From Salirhabdus sp. Marseille-P4669 (GTDB lineage Bacteria > Bacillota > Bacilli > Bacillales > Alkalibacillaceae): 64,000 bases of DNA. Under the pieces are notes generated by a model. It had not been told where the DNA came from and searched no databases. It was given only the letters and a program-made list of their open reading frames with translations. The translations under genes and the position numbers were made by a program. Below, piece by piece: positions 1-9,070 of this stretch (position 1 is its first letter; every line of letters starts with the position of its first letter). The stretch is taken from NCBI RefSeq assembly GCF_900240405.1, contig NZ_OEQK01000004.1, positions 186,001 to 250,000 of the forward strand. Reading direction: 5' to 3'.

Positions 1-736
1 TTTAACCGAATTCAATTTGGAATTAAATGAAGAAACACCGGACCTTGTTATTTCTGTTGGGGGAGATGGCACCTTACTGGAAGCCTTTCATACATATGTT
101 CATCGATTAAAACATACGGCTTTTATTGGGATTCATACCGGGCATTTAGGCTTTTATGCAGATTGGCAACCAAAGGAATTAGAGAAGTTAATTATTGAAA
201 TCGCAAGAACGCCATTTCAGGTTGTTGAATATCCGCTGTTAGAAATTAAGATCATTCCAAATGATGGGGAAAAAGAGCACCGATTCTTAGCCTTAAATGA
301 AAGCTCTGTAAAAACGCCAGAAGGATCTGTTGTTTTTGACGTAGAGATAAAGGGTGAGCATTTTGAAACATTTCGTGGGGATGGACTATGTATTTCAACA
401 CCTTCTGGAAGTACCGCTTATAATAAAGCATTAGGAGGAGCCATTATTCATCCCTCGCTAGAAGCCATTCAAATTACAGAAATGGCATCCATCAATAATA
501 GAGTGTTCCGTACCGTTGGCTCTCCTTTAATTTTACCAAAGCATCACACTTGTATATTACGACCATTAAATGAGCGAAGCTTTTTAATAACAGTGGACCA
601 TATTACAAAAGAATATAAAGATGTAAAAACAATTGAATGTCGTGTTGCTAAGGAAAAAGTAAAATTTGCACGTTTTAGACCTTTCCCATTTTGGAAAAGA
701 GTACATGATTCCTTTATTGATGATAACCAAGCGTAA
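1..736 (+). CDS. ppnK: NAD kinase, 5' end cut by window
   Basis: ATP-dependent phosphorylation of NAD to NADP in the cytoplasm. The reading frame is open to the left edge. The glycine-rich GGDGT motif lies near the start of what is visible, followed by the NE motif (ALNES) and the hallmark [15 protein letters not shown] block. The C-terminal half closely resembles B. subtilis NadF/YjbN as I remember it, which is about 266 residues, so roughly 20 N-terminal codons are missing. A TTG at 17 is only an internal codon. The next gene starts 12 bases downstream, as in the B. subtilis yjbN-yjbO pair. Confidence 0.95.
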   Translation, partial: LTEFNLELNEETPDLVISVGGDGTLLEAFHTYVHRLKHTAFIGIHTGHLGFYADWQPKELEKLIIEIARTPFQVVEYPLLEIKIIPNDGEKEHRFLALNESSVKTPEGSVVFDVEIKGEHFETFRGDGLCISTPSGSTAYNKALGGAIIHPSLEAIQITEMASINNRVFRTVGSPLILPKHHTCILRPLNERSFLITVDHITKEYKDVKTIECRVAKEKVKFARFRPFPFWKRVHDSFIDDNQA

Positions 737-748
737 GAGGAGACCGCT

Positions 749-1618
749 ATGAAATGGGAGATTGATCAAGTTCATGATGGATTTCTAATTCGAGACTATT
801 TAATTACAGTTCGTTCTATGTCTAGAAGGATGTTAAAGGCAATTAAAACAGATGGGCTTATTAAATTGAACAATCATCTGGTTACGGTGAGAGAGACGCT
901 TCGTACTGGAGATGTACTAGAGATTTTGTTTCCGGAAGAACAAAAAGGACGTGAGCTTTATCCCAAATCGATTCCATTGCATATCGTTTATGAGGATGAA
1001 GATGTCCTTGTCTTAAACAAACAGGCTGGGCTACCTGTAATTCCCTCCCGTTTGTTAAATAAAGAATCCATTGCACATGGCTTGTTGTATTATTACGAGC
1101 AACAAGGATTACCCTATACGGTTCATGTCGTTACCCGATTGGATCGGAATACATCTGGATTAATGTTAGTCGCAAAGCATCGTTTCAGTCATTCTTTATT
1201 ATCGAACTTTCAACGAGAAGGGGAAGTGAAACGAAAGTACACCGCTTTTATCGAAGGAAGGTTAGACCAAAAGGAAGGTACGATAGAAGAGCCGATTGGT
1301 CGAAAACCAGAGTCCATTATCGAGCGGATGGTACGTCCTGATGGTAAAGAAGCGATTACGCATTATGGGGTAATTCAAGAATTACAGGATTTTTCTGTCG
1401 TGCAGGTTCAGCTGCAAACCGGCAGAACCCATCAGATTCGTGTACATTTCTCCTATCTTGGTCATCCTTTAGTTGGAGATGACTTATATGGTGGGTCTAC
1501 TCATAAATTGAATCGACAAGCACTACACTGTCACGAATTAGCTTTTTATCATCCGTTTCAGGAAAAGTGGATGACATTTTCTAGTGAGCTTCCACCTGAT
1601 ATGCAAGAGTTGATCTAG
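749..1618 (+). CDS. RluA-family 23S rRNA pseudouridine synthase (YjbO-like)
   Basis: Isomerises specific uridines to pseudouridine in structured RNA, most likely 23S rRNA. The protein has 289 residues. The N-terminal ~70 residues look like an S4 RNA-binding domain. The catalytic block RLDRNTSG carries the invariant Asp, and QTGRTHQIRVH is the conserved C-terminal RluA motif. The ATG follows a clear ribosome binding site (AGAGGAGA at 738-745). It lies 12 bp behind the NAD kinase gene, so the two are probably co-transcribed, and it is followed by a terminator. The exact target uridine cannot be told from sequence. Confidence 0.93.
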   Translation: MKWEIDQVHDGFLIRDYLITVRSMSRRMLKAIKTDGLIKLNNHLVTVRETLRTGDVLEILFPEEQKGRELYPKSIPLHIVYEDEDVLVLNKQAGLPVIPSRLLNKESIAHGLLYYYEQQGLPYTVHVVTRLDRNTSGLMLVAKHRFSHSLLSNFQREGEVKRKYTAFIEGRLDQKEGTIEEPIGRKPESIIERMVRPDGKEAITHYGVIQELQDFSVVQVQLQTGRTHQIRVHFSYLGHPLVGDDLYGGSTHKLNRQALHCHELAFYHPFQEKWMTFSSELPPDMQELI

Positions 1619-1621
1619 AAT

Positions 1622-1649
1622 GGCTTCCGTAAAATGGGAGCCTTTTTGT
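1622..1649 (+). terminator. Rho-independent terminator after rluA-like gene
   Basis: GGCTTCC and GGGAGCC pair with one G-T wobble around a 7-base loop, followed by TTTTTG. Confidence 0.8.
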
Positions 1650-1734
1650 TTAGGAAATTATCATTCTTAAAGCTGCAGATACATATATTAGTTGGATGGC
1701 CACATCTATGACTAAAGCACCTCCGCTTTTGTTT

Positions 1735-2466
1735 TTAAGCTCGGAACTTTTCTTCAATAAATGGCTGTTTCGATGGAACGGACACAATCCGCTCTTCTGG
1801 TAGTCGAAAAGCAGTAAGCATTCCACCAAAAACACAGCCTGTATCAATATTTACTGTCTTATTTCTAAATCTAGGCTTTCGTACAGGTGTATGACCGTAA
1901 ACAATCCATTTCTCTCCGCTATAATGTAGAGCCCAATCCCTTCTTTCTGGGAAACCATGTTCATCTGTTTTCCCTGTAATGTCTCCATAAAAAACAAAAG
2001 TTTCTGTCCTTTTGTCTGTTCGTCCAATCATCTCTTCTTTTATACCTGCATGTGCAACAACCGCATTGACCTCAACTAAAATGTCATACAAAGGTGCCTG
2101 TTCATATAGCTCCATAAACCGTTTCCTAACCGTTGCTTTTTCTTGCTTAGGTAATGCTTCATATTCTGCGACTGTTGTTTCTAGTCCGTGTTGGTGTTTC
2201 ACTGGATTGCCTAAGAAATATCGGTACAACTTATTACAGTGATTGCCGGGTACATAGCGACCTTTTTCATCTTGTACAAGTTTATATACTAAATGGATTG
2301 TTTTGATGGAAGCGGGGCCTCTGTCCGTTAAATCTCCGACAAACACTGGAATACGCCCATCTGGATGAAGTGGAATACCATTGTGTACGTGATAGCCAAG
2401 CGATAGAAATAGCTCTAGTAATTCATCATAGCAGCCGTGAATATCTCCAATAATGTCATATTTCAT
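1735..2466 (-). CDS. prpE: Bis(5'-nucleosyl)-tetraphosphatase PrpE
   Basis: Metallophosphatase of the PPP family. The B. subtilis enzyme hydrolyses Ap4A and also acts as a phosphatase in spores. Metal-binding motifs are present in order: [10 protein letters not shown] (start), [25 protein letters not shown] and [11 protein letters not shown] place the start at 2466 because AGGAGGAATAAGT precedes this ATG, giving 243 residues against about 244 in B. subtilis. A longer frame to 2556 adds 30 unlikely residues and overlaps a terminator. The gene is convergent with the rluA-like gene. The order NAD kinase, RluA-like, PrpE matches B. subtilis yjbN-yjbO-yjbP, though there prpE is not inverted as I recall. 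Confidence 0.92.
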   Translation of the reverse strand: MKYDIIGDIHGCYDELLELFLSLGYHVHNGIPLHPDGRIPVFVGDLTDRGPASIKTIHLVYKLVQDEKGRYVPGNHCNKLYRYFLGNPVKHQHGLETTVAEYEALPKQEKATVRKRFMELYEQAPLYDILVEVNAVVAHAGIKEEMIGRTDKRTETFVFYGDITGKTDEHGFPERRDWALHYSGEKWIVYGHTPVRKPRFRNKTVNIDTGCVFGGMLTAFRLPEERIVSVPSKQPFIEEKFRA

Positions 2467-2521
2467 ACTTATTCCTCCTGGCCGATAGTATGTGATTGTA
2501 TAAAGTAGACTTGTATGTATA

Positions 2522-2558
2522 TAAAAAGAGTGGTAAAGCATTTGTAGCTTAACCACTC
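2522..2558 (-). terminator. Terminator downstream of the RodA/FtsW gene
   Basis: Arms GAGTGGTAAAGC and GCTTAACCACTC pair with one mismatch. On the minus strand a T-run follows (TTTTTATA). It separates the RodA/FtsW-like gene from prpE. Confidence 0.75.
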
Positions 2559-2567
2559 CTAATAGGC

Positions 2568-3752
2568 TTATTCATCATCAAACATGTATGTTTTTCGACG
2601 AGAGTAAACATTTAGAACAATCCCAATTGCCATCATAAAGGCTAACATTGAGCTACCTCCATAGCTAATAAATGGAAGTGGAAGACCTGTAATTGGCATG
2701 ATTTTTACAGTCATTCCAATATTTTGAATAACCTGATAGGTGATCATACCAACGATTCCAGCACATAAGTAGCTACCAAATGGGTCCTTACAATTAAGCG
2801 CAGTTAAGATAATTCGATAAATTAATAAGAAAAATAGTGTTACCACAATACTAGCTCCAATAAAACCGGATTGTTCTGCAATTGCTGCAAAAATCATGTC
2901 CGTTTCCAATACAGGAACGTATACTTCCATTTCGGAAAATCCTTTACCAAATAGTTGTCCCGACCCAATCGCGAGCATGGCATTATTAATCTGGTAAGCT
3001 GAACCTCCTGTGTTTTGTTGCGGCTCAAAGAATGCCTCCAAACGGACTAAAACGTGTTGGAAAATTGTTTCATTTAACGTATCCTTCACAACATCCGGGA
3101 ATAGAAGATATAATCCAACAAAAGCTCCAACTGCAGCTACAGTAACCCCGATGATAGTCAAGAGAATTCGCCAACGAATACCAGAGACTAGTATTAGAAA
3201 GCTAACAATACATGTTAAGACAATAGCAGAACCTAAGTCAGGTAATCCTGCCGTTAATAACAATGGAGGTAGCGCTACTAGTAATATTTTTCCTAATAGC
3301 CATAAATCATCTTTGATCCCTTTTATCTCCCGTTTTTCATTATGAGATGTAATGACATGAGCAACGGTAATTAAAAGGAAAATTTTCATAAATTCTACAG
3401 GTTGAATGGTTTGAGTGGTACCAGGAATCTGATACCATCCTCTTGCCCCATATACCACTTTGGAAATCGTCTCCGGTAAAACATATAGACCAATTAAGGA
3501 TAATACTCCGAAACCATATAAAATCCAGGCAACGGAACGGAAACGGTCATAATCTAAAATCATAACCGCACCAGCAACCGCACCACCAACAATATACCAA
3601 AACATTTGTTTCAGATATAAATTTTGGCCAGATACCGAGGCGCTTAAATAAGGTTCAATAAAATGTAAAGTGTAAATACTAATTACAGCGAAAGCAAAAA
3701 TGATAAAAATTATGATAAAATCGAGTTTCAAACGATTTGCATCTTTCGGCAT
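2568..3752 (-). CDS. RodA/FtsW/SpoVE-family SEDS peptidoglycan polymerase
   Basis: SEDS integral membrane protein of 394 residues with about ten hydrophobic segments. Members polymerise glycan strands from lipid II with a partner class B penicillin-binding protein. Family signatures visible are QPVEFMKIF (about 117), the large extracellular loop with [29 protein letters not shown], and the C-terminal [13 protein letters not shown]. The overall sequence is closer to RodA than to FtsW in my reading ([18 protein letters not shown]), but it is probably a RodA paralogue because no mreBCD or division genes are near. A weak ribosome site (AAAGGACC) precedes the ATG. Confidence 0.88.
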   Translation of the reverse strand: MPKDANRLKLDFIIIFIIFAFAVISIYTLHFIEPYLSASVSGQNLYLKQMFWYIVGGAVAGAVMILDYDRFRSVAWILYGFGVLSLIGLYVLPETISKVVYGARGWYQIPGTTQTIQPVEFMKIFLLITVAHVITSHNEKREIKGIKDDLWLLGKILLVALPPLLLTAGLPDLGSAIVLTCIVSFLILVSGIRWRILLTIIGVTVAAVGAFVGLYLLFPDVVKDTLNETIFQHVLVRLEAFFEPQQNTGGSAYQINNAMLAIGSGQLFGKGFSEMEVYVPVLETDMIFAAIAEQSGFIGASIVVTLFFLLIYRIILTALNCKDPFGSYLCAGIVGMITYQVIQNIGMTVKIMPITGLPLPFISYGGSSMLAFMMAIGIVLNVYSRRKTYMFDDE

Positions 3753-4114
3753 AATATGGTCCTTTCTAGTTCAAGTAGCGGAAATGTCCCGTATGAAAAA
3801 GGATAAAGACATTTCTTCCAATAGCTTACATTTAAAGATAATTCAACAAAAATCGCTAAAATCTTCTTTCTCTTATTGTTGATGATAAATTGATATTCGT
3901 CAATTCACATTTGAAATTTTATGATGAAAAATTCGTAAATATTGATTAAGATTGCAAGTGGGATAAAAAATAATATTCAATATTGGAGACGGAATTAAAA
4001 TTGTCTATCCCTACACGTAAAGAAAAGAAAATTTTCTTTAATAGTATACGTCAATGCTAGCATTTACATGGGCATTTTTTATCGTGGATTTTTCTCAAGA
4101 TTGGAGGTTCTTTA
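3753..4114 (+). other. Intergenic region between divergent rodA-like gene and mgtE
   Basis: No gene. It contains an inverted repeat AATTGA-N6-TCAATT (3888-3905) and a perfect 16-bp palindrome AAAGAAAATTTTCTTT (4024-4039). The ykoK/M-box magnesium riboswitch that precedes mgtE in B. subtilis was looked for and not recognised. Both divergent promoters must lie here, but I cannot assign them with confidence. Confidence 0.5.
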
Positions 4115-5488
4115 ATGGAAACGTTAGATCAACAAATGCGACAAAAATGGTGGAATGAAATTCAGGATGCGTTATTAAATGAACAAATAGATCAGTTTCG
4201 AGCAGAATTTTTGGAGTTGCATCCCTATGACCAGGCCCAAATCTTTTTGGAGCAATCAAAAGAAATTCGTTTATTAATATATACGTACTTATCACCAGAT
4301 GAAATGGCTGAAGTATTGGAAAACATAGATTATGAAGACATTAATTCTATACTAACCGAAATGGATCCAAGGTTTGCGTCACAAATTTTAGGAGAAATGG
4401 CAACAGATGATGCTGTCGATGTATTAAATGCCTTGGACAAAAATGAAGTAGCTAGTTTTCTAACGATTATGGATAAAGAGTCTGCTGAAGAGATAAAAGA
4501 TTTATTGCATTATGAAGAGAAAACAGCTGGAAGTATTATGACGACCGAGTTCGTAGCAGTTCGAGCCTCCATGGCGATTCGAGAAGCAATGCTGCATTTA
4601 AGGAAGGAAGCTCCTGAGGCAGAAACGATTTATTATATATATGTAATAGACGGAGAGAAACATTTAGTAGGTGTTATTTCCTTAAGAGACTTAATCATTG
4701 CCGAAGAAGATTGGGTAATCCGTGATGTGATGAGTGATCGTATCGTAGCAGCACAGGCAAGTGAAGATCAGGAAGATGTAGCCCGAATGATGCGCGATTA
4801 TGATTTATTAGCATTGCCTGTTGTGGACTTTCAGAATCATTTATTAGGAATTATAACCGTTGACGATATTATCGATGTTATGGAAGAGGAAGCAAGCGAG
4901 GATTATTCCAAGCTAGCAGGGGTTTCTGACAAGGAAACACCGAATATGAATGCTCTAGAAGCTGCTAAAAAACGTCTACCGTGGCTCTTAATCTTACTGT
5001 TTTTAGGGTTATTTACAGCAAGTTTAATTGGACGCTTTGAAGAAACGTTAGATAAAGTTGCGATATTGGCGATTTTTATCCCCTTAATTGCAGGAATGGC
5101 CGGTAATACTGGGACCCAAGCATTAGCGGTAGCCGTACGAAGCATCGCAACTGGTGATAGTGAAAAAGACGGGATATCCAAGTTATTACTGAGAGAAGCT
5201 GGAACTGGTTTTATTACTGGAACCTGTAGTGGAATCGTTATTACAATCGTCATTTATGTGTGGAAGGGCTCTATATACTTAGGAATTTTAGTTGGAATTT
5301 CGATTATGCTTACCTTAATTGTTGCGACATTGGCTGGCGCGTTTATTCCTTTGCTTATGCATAAAATGAAAATAGATCCAGCTGTTGCAAGTGGACCTTT
5401 TATTACGACGATTAATGATATTATTTCCATTTTGATTTATTTTGGTATGGCAACCACCTTTATGGATTTCTTAATTAAAACATCTTAA
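4115..5488 (+). CDS. mgtE: Magnesium transporter MgtE
   Basis: Mg2+ channel/transporter of the cytoplasmic membrane, 457 residues, a normal length. Domain order: helical MgtE N domain (about 20-125), a CBS pair (about 130-255, with VIDGEKHLVGVISLRDL and the second CBS ending VDDIIDVMEEE), a plug helix and five membrane segments (about 285-455). The last segments carry PFITTINDIISILIYFG, the conserved pore region. The ATG follows GGAGGTT. Monocistronic in appearance, with about 150 bp before cotO. The leader lacks a recognisable M-box. Confidence 0.96.
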   Translation: METLDQQMRQKWWNEIQDALLNEQIDQFRAEFLELHPYDQAQIFLEQSKEIRLLIYTYLSPDEMAEVLENIDYEDINSILTEMDPRFASQILGEMATDDAVDVLNALDKNEVASFLTIMDKESAEEIKDLLHYEEKTAGSIMTTEFVAVRASMAIREAMLHLRKEAPEAETIYYIYVIDGEKHLVGVISLRDLIIAEEDWVIRDVMSDRIVAAQASEDQEDVARMMRDYDLLALPVVDFQNHLLGIITVDDIIDVMEEEASEDYSKLAGVSDKETPNMNALEAAKKRLPWLLILLFLGLFTASLIGRFEETLDKVAILAIFIPLIAGMAGNTGTQALAVAVRSIATGDSEKDGISKLLLREAGTGFITGTCSGIVITIVIYVWKGSIYLGILVGISIMLTLIVATLAGAFIPLLMHKMKIDPAVASGPFITTINDIISILIYFGMATTFMDFLIKTS

Positions 5489-5640
5489 ACAGTAGGCACA
5501 TACCCTGAAAGAAAGCATATAGTGATTGGTAGATAAGAAAAAGCGGAGGTATCTCCATCAACTATATTTATTCATTATGAATTAAGAAATAAATTGTTGG
5601 TAGATTCCAAACCAGTTCACATGTAAAGGGGGAGAAGGGT

Positions 5641-6069
5641 ATGTCCAAGAGTAGAAAAGTTTCTAAATCGCCTTTGCTTTACATTCATCAAGCGACCATT
5701 TATTCGAACGAGGCACCTATGCAAGAAATTGCTACCTATAAAAAAAAGGTCAAAAAGCATAATAATCCAGGACTCTATGACCATGAAAAACCATTATTCA
5801 TGGAGGAGGAATCTAGCTCAAGTCCTGAAAGCATTGGAGAACGAAAAGCATTTAAAGAAATGACGATTGAAGAAAAGCTTACGTATTTAAGTAATTTACC
5901 AAATCAAATGCTCACGATGAAATGTGAAATAATGACAGAGGATAAAAAATACAGAGGTGTTGTTTTATCCTATGAAAATGATATTGTAACAATGAAGAGC
6001 TTGCAACGATCTGGAAGAGTTGAAATACCAGCAAATAAAATTATCGATGTGCGTTTAAAAGGATTTTAA
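5641..6069 (+). CDS. cotO: CotO-family spore coat protein
   Basis: 142 residues, shorter than B. subtilis CotO/YjbX (about 227), which is a morphogenetic protein for the outer coat. The N-terminus PLLYIHQATIYSNEAPMQE and the C-terminal block from MTIEEKLTYLSNLPNQM to the end fit the CotO family from memory. The middle is low-complexity (EEESSSSPES). The ATG follows GGGGGAGAAGGGT. It sits downstream of the yjbN/yjbO/prpE cluster, as cotO does in B. subtilis, which supports the call. A late mother-cell sigma factor would be expected to drive it; a CATATAGTG sequence at about 5516 resembles a SigK -10 but is weak. Confidence 0.72.
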   Translation: MSKSRKVSKSPLLYIHQATIYSNEAPMQEIATYKKKVKKHNNPGLYDHEKPLFMEEESSSSPESIGERKAFKEMTIEEKLTYLSNLPNQMLTMKCEIMTEDKKYRGVVLSYENDIVTMKSLQRSGRVEIPANKIIDVRLKGF

Positions 6070-6080
6070 TCGTTATGGGA

Positions 6081-6105
6081 AGAACCGTGGGAACGGTTCT
6101 TTTTA
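6081..6105 (+). terminator. Terminator after cotO
   Basis: AGAACCGT and ACGGTTCT form a perfect 8-bp stem with a 4-base loop, followed by TTTTT. Confidence 0.85.
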
Positions 6106-6161
6106 AATGGCTTAGGAAAGTATAATTTTTAAAAACCTTGTATAAGTTTACTAATTATAGC

Positions 6162-6271
6162 CACGTCCAGCTTCTGCGCCTAGCCCCTCGGGACATAAGC
6201 CAATCTCCTCTAAGGCAAAGTCGGTGCTTTGCTTATGCCTTTGGGGGCCGATCATCCGCTTCCGCTTTTGT
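6162..6271. repeat. Probable dispersed intergenic repeat of Bacillaceae type
   Basis: The block begins CACGTCCAGCTTCTGCGCC, continues through AGCCCCTCGGGACATAAGC and GCTTATGCCTTTGGGGGC, and ends ATCCGCTTCCGCTTTTG. It is clearly richer in G+C than its surroundings. ACATAAGC/GCTTATGC and GCCCC/GGGGGC can pair, so the element can fold. It resembles the short repeats that recur between genes in many Bacillus-like genomes (beginning CTAGCTCCGGC or CCAGCTTCTGCGCC and ending CGCTTGCGCTTTT). Only one copy occurs in this window, so its repetitive nature is recalled, not shown. An open frame of 71 codons across it is fortuitous. The rest of 6106-6421 holds nothing I recognise. Confidence 0.6.
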
Positions 6272-6421
6272 TCTGAAACTGTGCCTTCTCATTGTGAATC
6301 CAGCTAAGCATTCTTTTTTTAAACTAATTCCTTTATCTAGGTTATTTAACTAAACATGTAATGTACATACGCATAGACTAGTAACGTGAAATGATTATAG
6401 GTAAAGGAGTGGAGTTTCCAA

Positions 6422-6679
6422 ATGTCTGATAAAAAAAGAGAGATCCACGTAAAAGATCTTATTATTAAAGCTGAAAATGTGATTTTTGAACAGCCTAGAC
6501 ATGAACAGCCTAGACGACGTCAGTTTGATCCGTTCTTCGGACCTCGCCGTGTCGAAGGATTGGAGGATGAAGATAGGAAGATGGATGTAGAGGCAGAATC
6601 AGATTTTCACGAGGAAAGTAGTTCAAGCTCAAGCTCAGAGCACGATGATAATCGCCGTCGTCCTTTTTCATGGATATAA
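6422..6679 (+). CDS. Small Arg/Ser-rich protein, putative coat-associated
   Basis: 85 residues. It begins MSDKKREIHVKDLIIKAENV, continues with a repeated E-QPRxxxPRR segment and a basic FFGPRR, then an acidic Ser tract (SSSSSSSE) and a basic end RRRPFSWI. AAAGGAGTGGAG precedes the ATG. I recall similar small proteins near coat genes of Bacillaceae but cannot name a family. Its position behind cotO, low complexity and charge blocks suggest a spore-surface role. Function unknown. Confidence 0.7.
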   Translation: MSDKKREIHVKDLIIKAENVIFEQPRHEQPRRRQFDPFFGPRRVEGLEDEDRKMDVEAESDFHEESSSSSSSEHDDNRRRPFSWI

Positions 6680-6689
6680 CGAATACATT

Positions 6690-6736
6690 GGCTGACTTAA
6701 AAGCGTACCCGCATTAAGTCAGCCATGTTTTTTAAT
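6690..6736 (+). terminator. Terminator after the Ser-rich protein gene
   Basis: Perfect 11-bp stem GGCTGACTTAA / TTAAGTCAGCC with a 13-base loop, then ATGTTTTTT. Confidence 0.85.
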
Positions 6737-6786
6737 TTTTTAAGTAAGTTCGATTGACGTACATATCCAGTAAGGAGGGAAAACAA

Positions 6787-6993
6787 TTGTCAAAGTCTCC
6801 CGAGCAGCTAAATATTATTCGGTTTACCAAAGCGTTAGAACAATTTCTTCAAAACAATGAAAAATGGTTTCAAAAGCCTGAGGAGAATATAAAAAGCTTC
6901 GAGAAAGAAATGGATGAATGGAATGGACAATTTACAGAGCAAATGGCTATTGTCGAAAATTGGATAAAAGAGTTGGAAAAAAGAATGGAATAG
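6787..6993 (+). CDS. Small helical hypothetical protein
   Basis: 68 residues from the TTG at 6787, chosen because AAGGAGGG ends 7 bases before it; a longer frame from 6754 would contain this binding site. The protein is charged and helix-prone, Glu/Lys-rich, with Trp residues spaced through it (EKWFQKP, DEWNGQF, ENWIKEL). No signal peptide or membrane segment. Not recognised. Confidence 0.65.
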   Translation: MSKSPEQLNIIRFTKALEQFLQNNEKWFQKPEENIKSFEKEMDEWNGQFTEQMAIVENWIKELEKRME

Positions 6994-7101
6994 AGGACAA
7001 ATAGTAACATTATTTTTGCAATATTCAAACTAAAATAGAGGTTGACATGCTTAGGAAACGGAAAAATTGGAAAAGCTTTTTTTAAAGAGGGGTGTATGTT
7101 A

Positions 7102-7359
7102 ATGGGGTATGTTCTTCCGATTAGACAGTTTGAATACGAAAATTATCATCTTAGAGTGATGAAGCAGAATCCGTCTACCTTTAAAATTGAAGGCCCACTG
7201 CCGATTATGTATCATCGAAATCCTGAAGAATTTCCATTTCCTTTAAAGAAAAACGAAACTACTTATATAAACCAGTATGAGTCCAAAAAGGGAAGGGTAG
7301 ATGTGCAGAAAATTTCCGAATTAACTGGGAAAGGAATTCACTTTAACGAAACGATTTAA
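7102..7359 (+). CDS. Small hypothetical protein
   Basis: 85 residues starting MGYVLPIRQFEYENYH, with AAAGAGGGG about 9 bases before the ATG at 7102; an ATG two codons earlier is too close to that site. A conserved-looking segment FKIEGPLPIMYHRNPEEF is followed by a basic middle. Not recognised beyond a vague likeness to conserved Bacillaceae proteins. It precedes the metallo-hydrolase gene by 28 bp and may share its transcript. Confidence 0.6.
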   Translation: MGYVLPIRQFEYENYHLRVMKQNPSTFKIEGPLPIMYHRNPEEFPFPLKKNETTYINQYESKKGRVDVQKISELTGKGIHFNETI

Positions 7360-7387
7360 CAAAAATCTTTGGATAAGGAGCATGACA

Positions 7388-8281
7388 TTGGAGTTTAAAC
7401 AAATTAATGATCATGGTTATTACTTTGAAGGTGCGGTAAATATCGGTTATGTTCATCATGGGGATGAAGGATTATTAATTGATGCAGGTATTGATAAATC
7501 CTCCATAAGAAAAGTGTTGCGTACTTTAGAAGAGCGAGGGTTGCCAATTACTCATCTGTTCATTACGCATGCACACTCGGATCATTATGGTGGAGCACAT
7601 GTAGTACAAAAGGAGAAAAAGGTACATGTGATTGCGCCGAAATTCGAAAAGGCAATTTTAGAAAATCCGATGCTCGAGCCTTTATATTTATTTGGCGGGA
7701 ATGACCCACTCCCAGAATTGCGAAATAAATTTTTAGAAGGGAAGCCCATTGTAGTAGAGGAAACTATTGATGAAGGGAAATATTGTTTTAATAGCTTTGA
7801 AATGGAATGCTATATTCTGCCTGGACACAGCTATTATCAAGCAGGCTTAGTAATAGATAACATTTTATATGCAGGGGATGCATACTTTAGTGTAGAGCAG
7901 TTACAAAAACACAAAATTCCTTTTATTACGGATGCGCATGCCACTATAAAGAGTTTAAAGCGGTTGACACAAATCGATGCTTTAGGTGGGGTTCCGGGTC
8001 ACGGTATTTTTGAAATTGATTTTCAAGAGACCGTTCAAAAAAATATGGAGTACCACGTAATGTTATTAGAAGAGATGCATTGTTACATTACTTCTAAAAA
8101 GACGGTTACTCATGAAGAGCTTGTACATTATTTTTGTTCCCATTTCCAAGTAAATACCACACAGCTCTCACAGTTTTTGCTTTTTCGAACTGCTGTTACA
8201 GCGTATGCAATTGGTTTAATAAAAGAAAAGAAGATCACACAAAAGATAGAAAATTATCGCTGGACGTTTTGTTCAAATTAA
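7388..8281 (+). CDS. Metallo-beta-lactamase-fold hydrolase
   Basis: Zinc hydrolase of 298 residues. The THAHSDHYGG block near residue 58 is the HxHxDH zinc motif; GHSYYQAG (about 145), GDAYF (about 160) and a later GHG supply the remaining ligands. The C-terminal ~90 residues form a helical region typical of stand-alone hydrolases of this fold. The TTG at 7388 is preferred over the ATG at 7382 because AAGGAG ends at 7380, only one base before that ATG. Substrate cannot be inferred; glyoxalase-II-like thioester hydrolysis is possible. Confidence 0.88.
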   Translation: MEFKQINDHGYYFEGAVNIGYVHHGDEGLLIDAGIDKSSIRKVLRTLEERGLPITHLFITHAHSDHYGGAHVVQKEKKVHVIAPKFEKAILENPMLEPLYLFGGNDPLPELRNKFLEGKPIVVEETIDEGKYCFNSFEMECYILPGHSYYQAGLVIDNILYAGDAYFSVEQLQKHKIPFITDAHATIKSLKRLTQIDALGGVPGHGIFEIDFQETVQKNMEYHVMLLEEMHCYITSKKTVTHEELVHYFCSHFQVNTTQLSQFLLFRTAVTAYAIGLIKEKKITQKIENYRWTFCSN

Positions 8282-8298
8282 GTAAAGGAGGAGCGAAC

Positions 8299-8385
8299 TT
8301 GCAAAGAGTGAAAAAGGTCAAGTTGAACTCTTTGAGGAATGGATGTAGATCCCACTTGTTCATTGAGTTCACTTTATATAAATGA
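8299..8385 (+). CDS. Possible 28-residue basic peptide
   Basis: TTG start preceded by an excellent ribosome binding site (AAAGGAGGAG at 8284-8293). The peptide begins MQRVKKVKLNSLRNGCRSHL, is strongly basic and contains one Cys. It starts 17 bp after the metallo-hydrolase gene and ends exactly at a terminator hairpin. The site quality and the terminator suggest a real small gene, but no homologue is known to me. Confidence 0.4.
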   Translation: MQRVKKVKLNSLRNGCRSHLFIEFTLYK

Positions 8386-8428
8386 AGGAGATGGTTTAAT
8401 ATGGAAAAACATATAAACCATCTCCTTC
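8384..8428. terminator. Bidirectional terminator between convergent genes
   Basis: Perfect 15-bp stem (GAAGGAGATGGTTTA at 8384-8398, complement at 8414-8428). The last codons of the convergent DUF421 gene are part of the stem. Confidence 0.8.
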
Positions 8429-9070
8429 TTTGTATTCTGCTAACATGACTTGTTTATAATCATCAATTTCTTGCTTCTTCAGTTCATTTTGAAGCCATTC
8501 CTCTGTTATATTCGCTTCTTTTAAATTATCGTACTCGAGTTCTCCATCTAAAATTAAGGTATAAGGTAGTACAACCCGCTCTGGCTTTGCTTGGACATCC
8601 TCCCTAGTAGCATTTTGCAGCATTGATTTTTTTAAGACGGACATAGAACCATCTGTTTCAAAAATCGCATATTCTACGTCACTTACAAAAAAGACATCCT
8701 TTGTTCGCAGTAGATGCTGTAGCTGATTTAAATCAAGCTTTGCCTTTTTCATTTCATTTCTTTGAATTTGTCCTTTGTGAATAATTACAGAAGGCTTTCC
8801 TTCTAGTAGTTCTCTAGTATTCTTGAATTTCTGTGTAATTAATTCCGTTCCATATAGTAAAATGCCCCATAATAATACGGCAAATACAATATCTATAACC
8901 CCGGCTTGGTCATCAAAGAGGGCATTTCCTACAAGTTCACCTAATACAAGTGCGGCGATAAAGTCAAATGCTGTAATTTGTGTAATCTGGGATTTACCAA
9001 GTACTTTTGTTAAAGCAAATAGAGAAATAAATCCAACTATTGTTTCGATGAACATGCTGAAATAGTGCAT
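8396..9070 (-). CDS. DUF421/YetF-family membrane protein
   Basis: 224 residues. Three hydrophobic segments occupy residues 1-80, followed by a soluble domain with the family block ELITQKFKNTRELLEGKPSVIIHKGQ and the downstream KKAKLDLNQLQHLLRTKDVF. This architecture is that of YetF/YrbG/YcaP proteins, several of which are sporulation-associated in B. subtilis; biochemical role unknown. The frame ends within the bidirectional terminator. Monocistronic. Confidence 0.88.
   Translation of the reverse strand: MHYFSMFIETIVGFISLFALTKVLGKSQITQITAFDFIAALVLGELVGNALFDDQAGVIDIVFAVLLWGILLYGTELITQKFKNTRELLEGKPSVIIHKGQIQRNEMKKAKLDLNQLQHLLRTKDVFFVSDVEYAIFETDGSMSVLKKSMLQNATREDVQAKPERVVLPYTLILDGELEYDNLKEANITEEWLQNELKKQEIDDYKQVMLAEYKEGDGLYVFPY

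Noticed and set aside
1650-1847. 65-codon minus-strand ORF beside prpE
   Set aside because: It mostly overlaps the end of prpE in another frame and has no start signals; only the last part lies outside.
5500-5640. SigK promoter of cotO
   Set aside because: CATATAGTG is a weak match and the -35 region is unconvincing, so it was mentioned only within the cotO entry.
6138-6353. 71-codon ORF across the intergenic repeat
   Set aside because: It follows the repeat element, has no ribosome site and an implausible composition.
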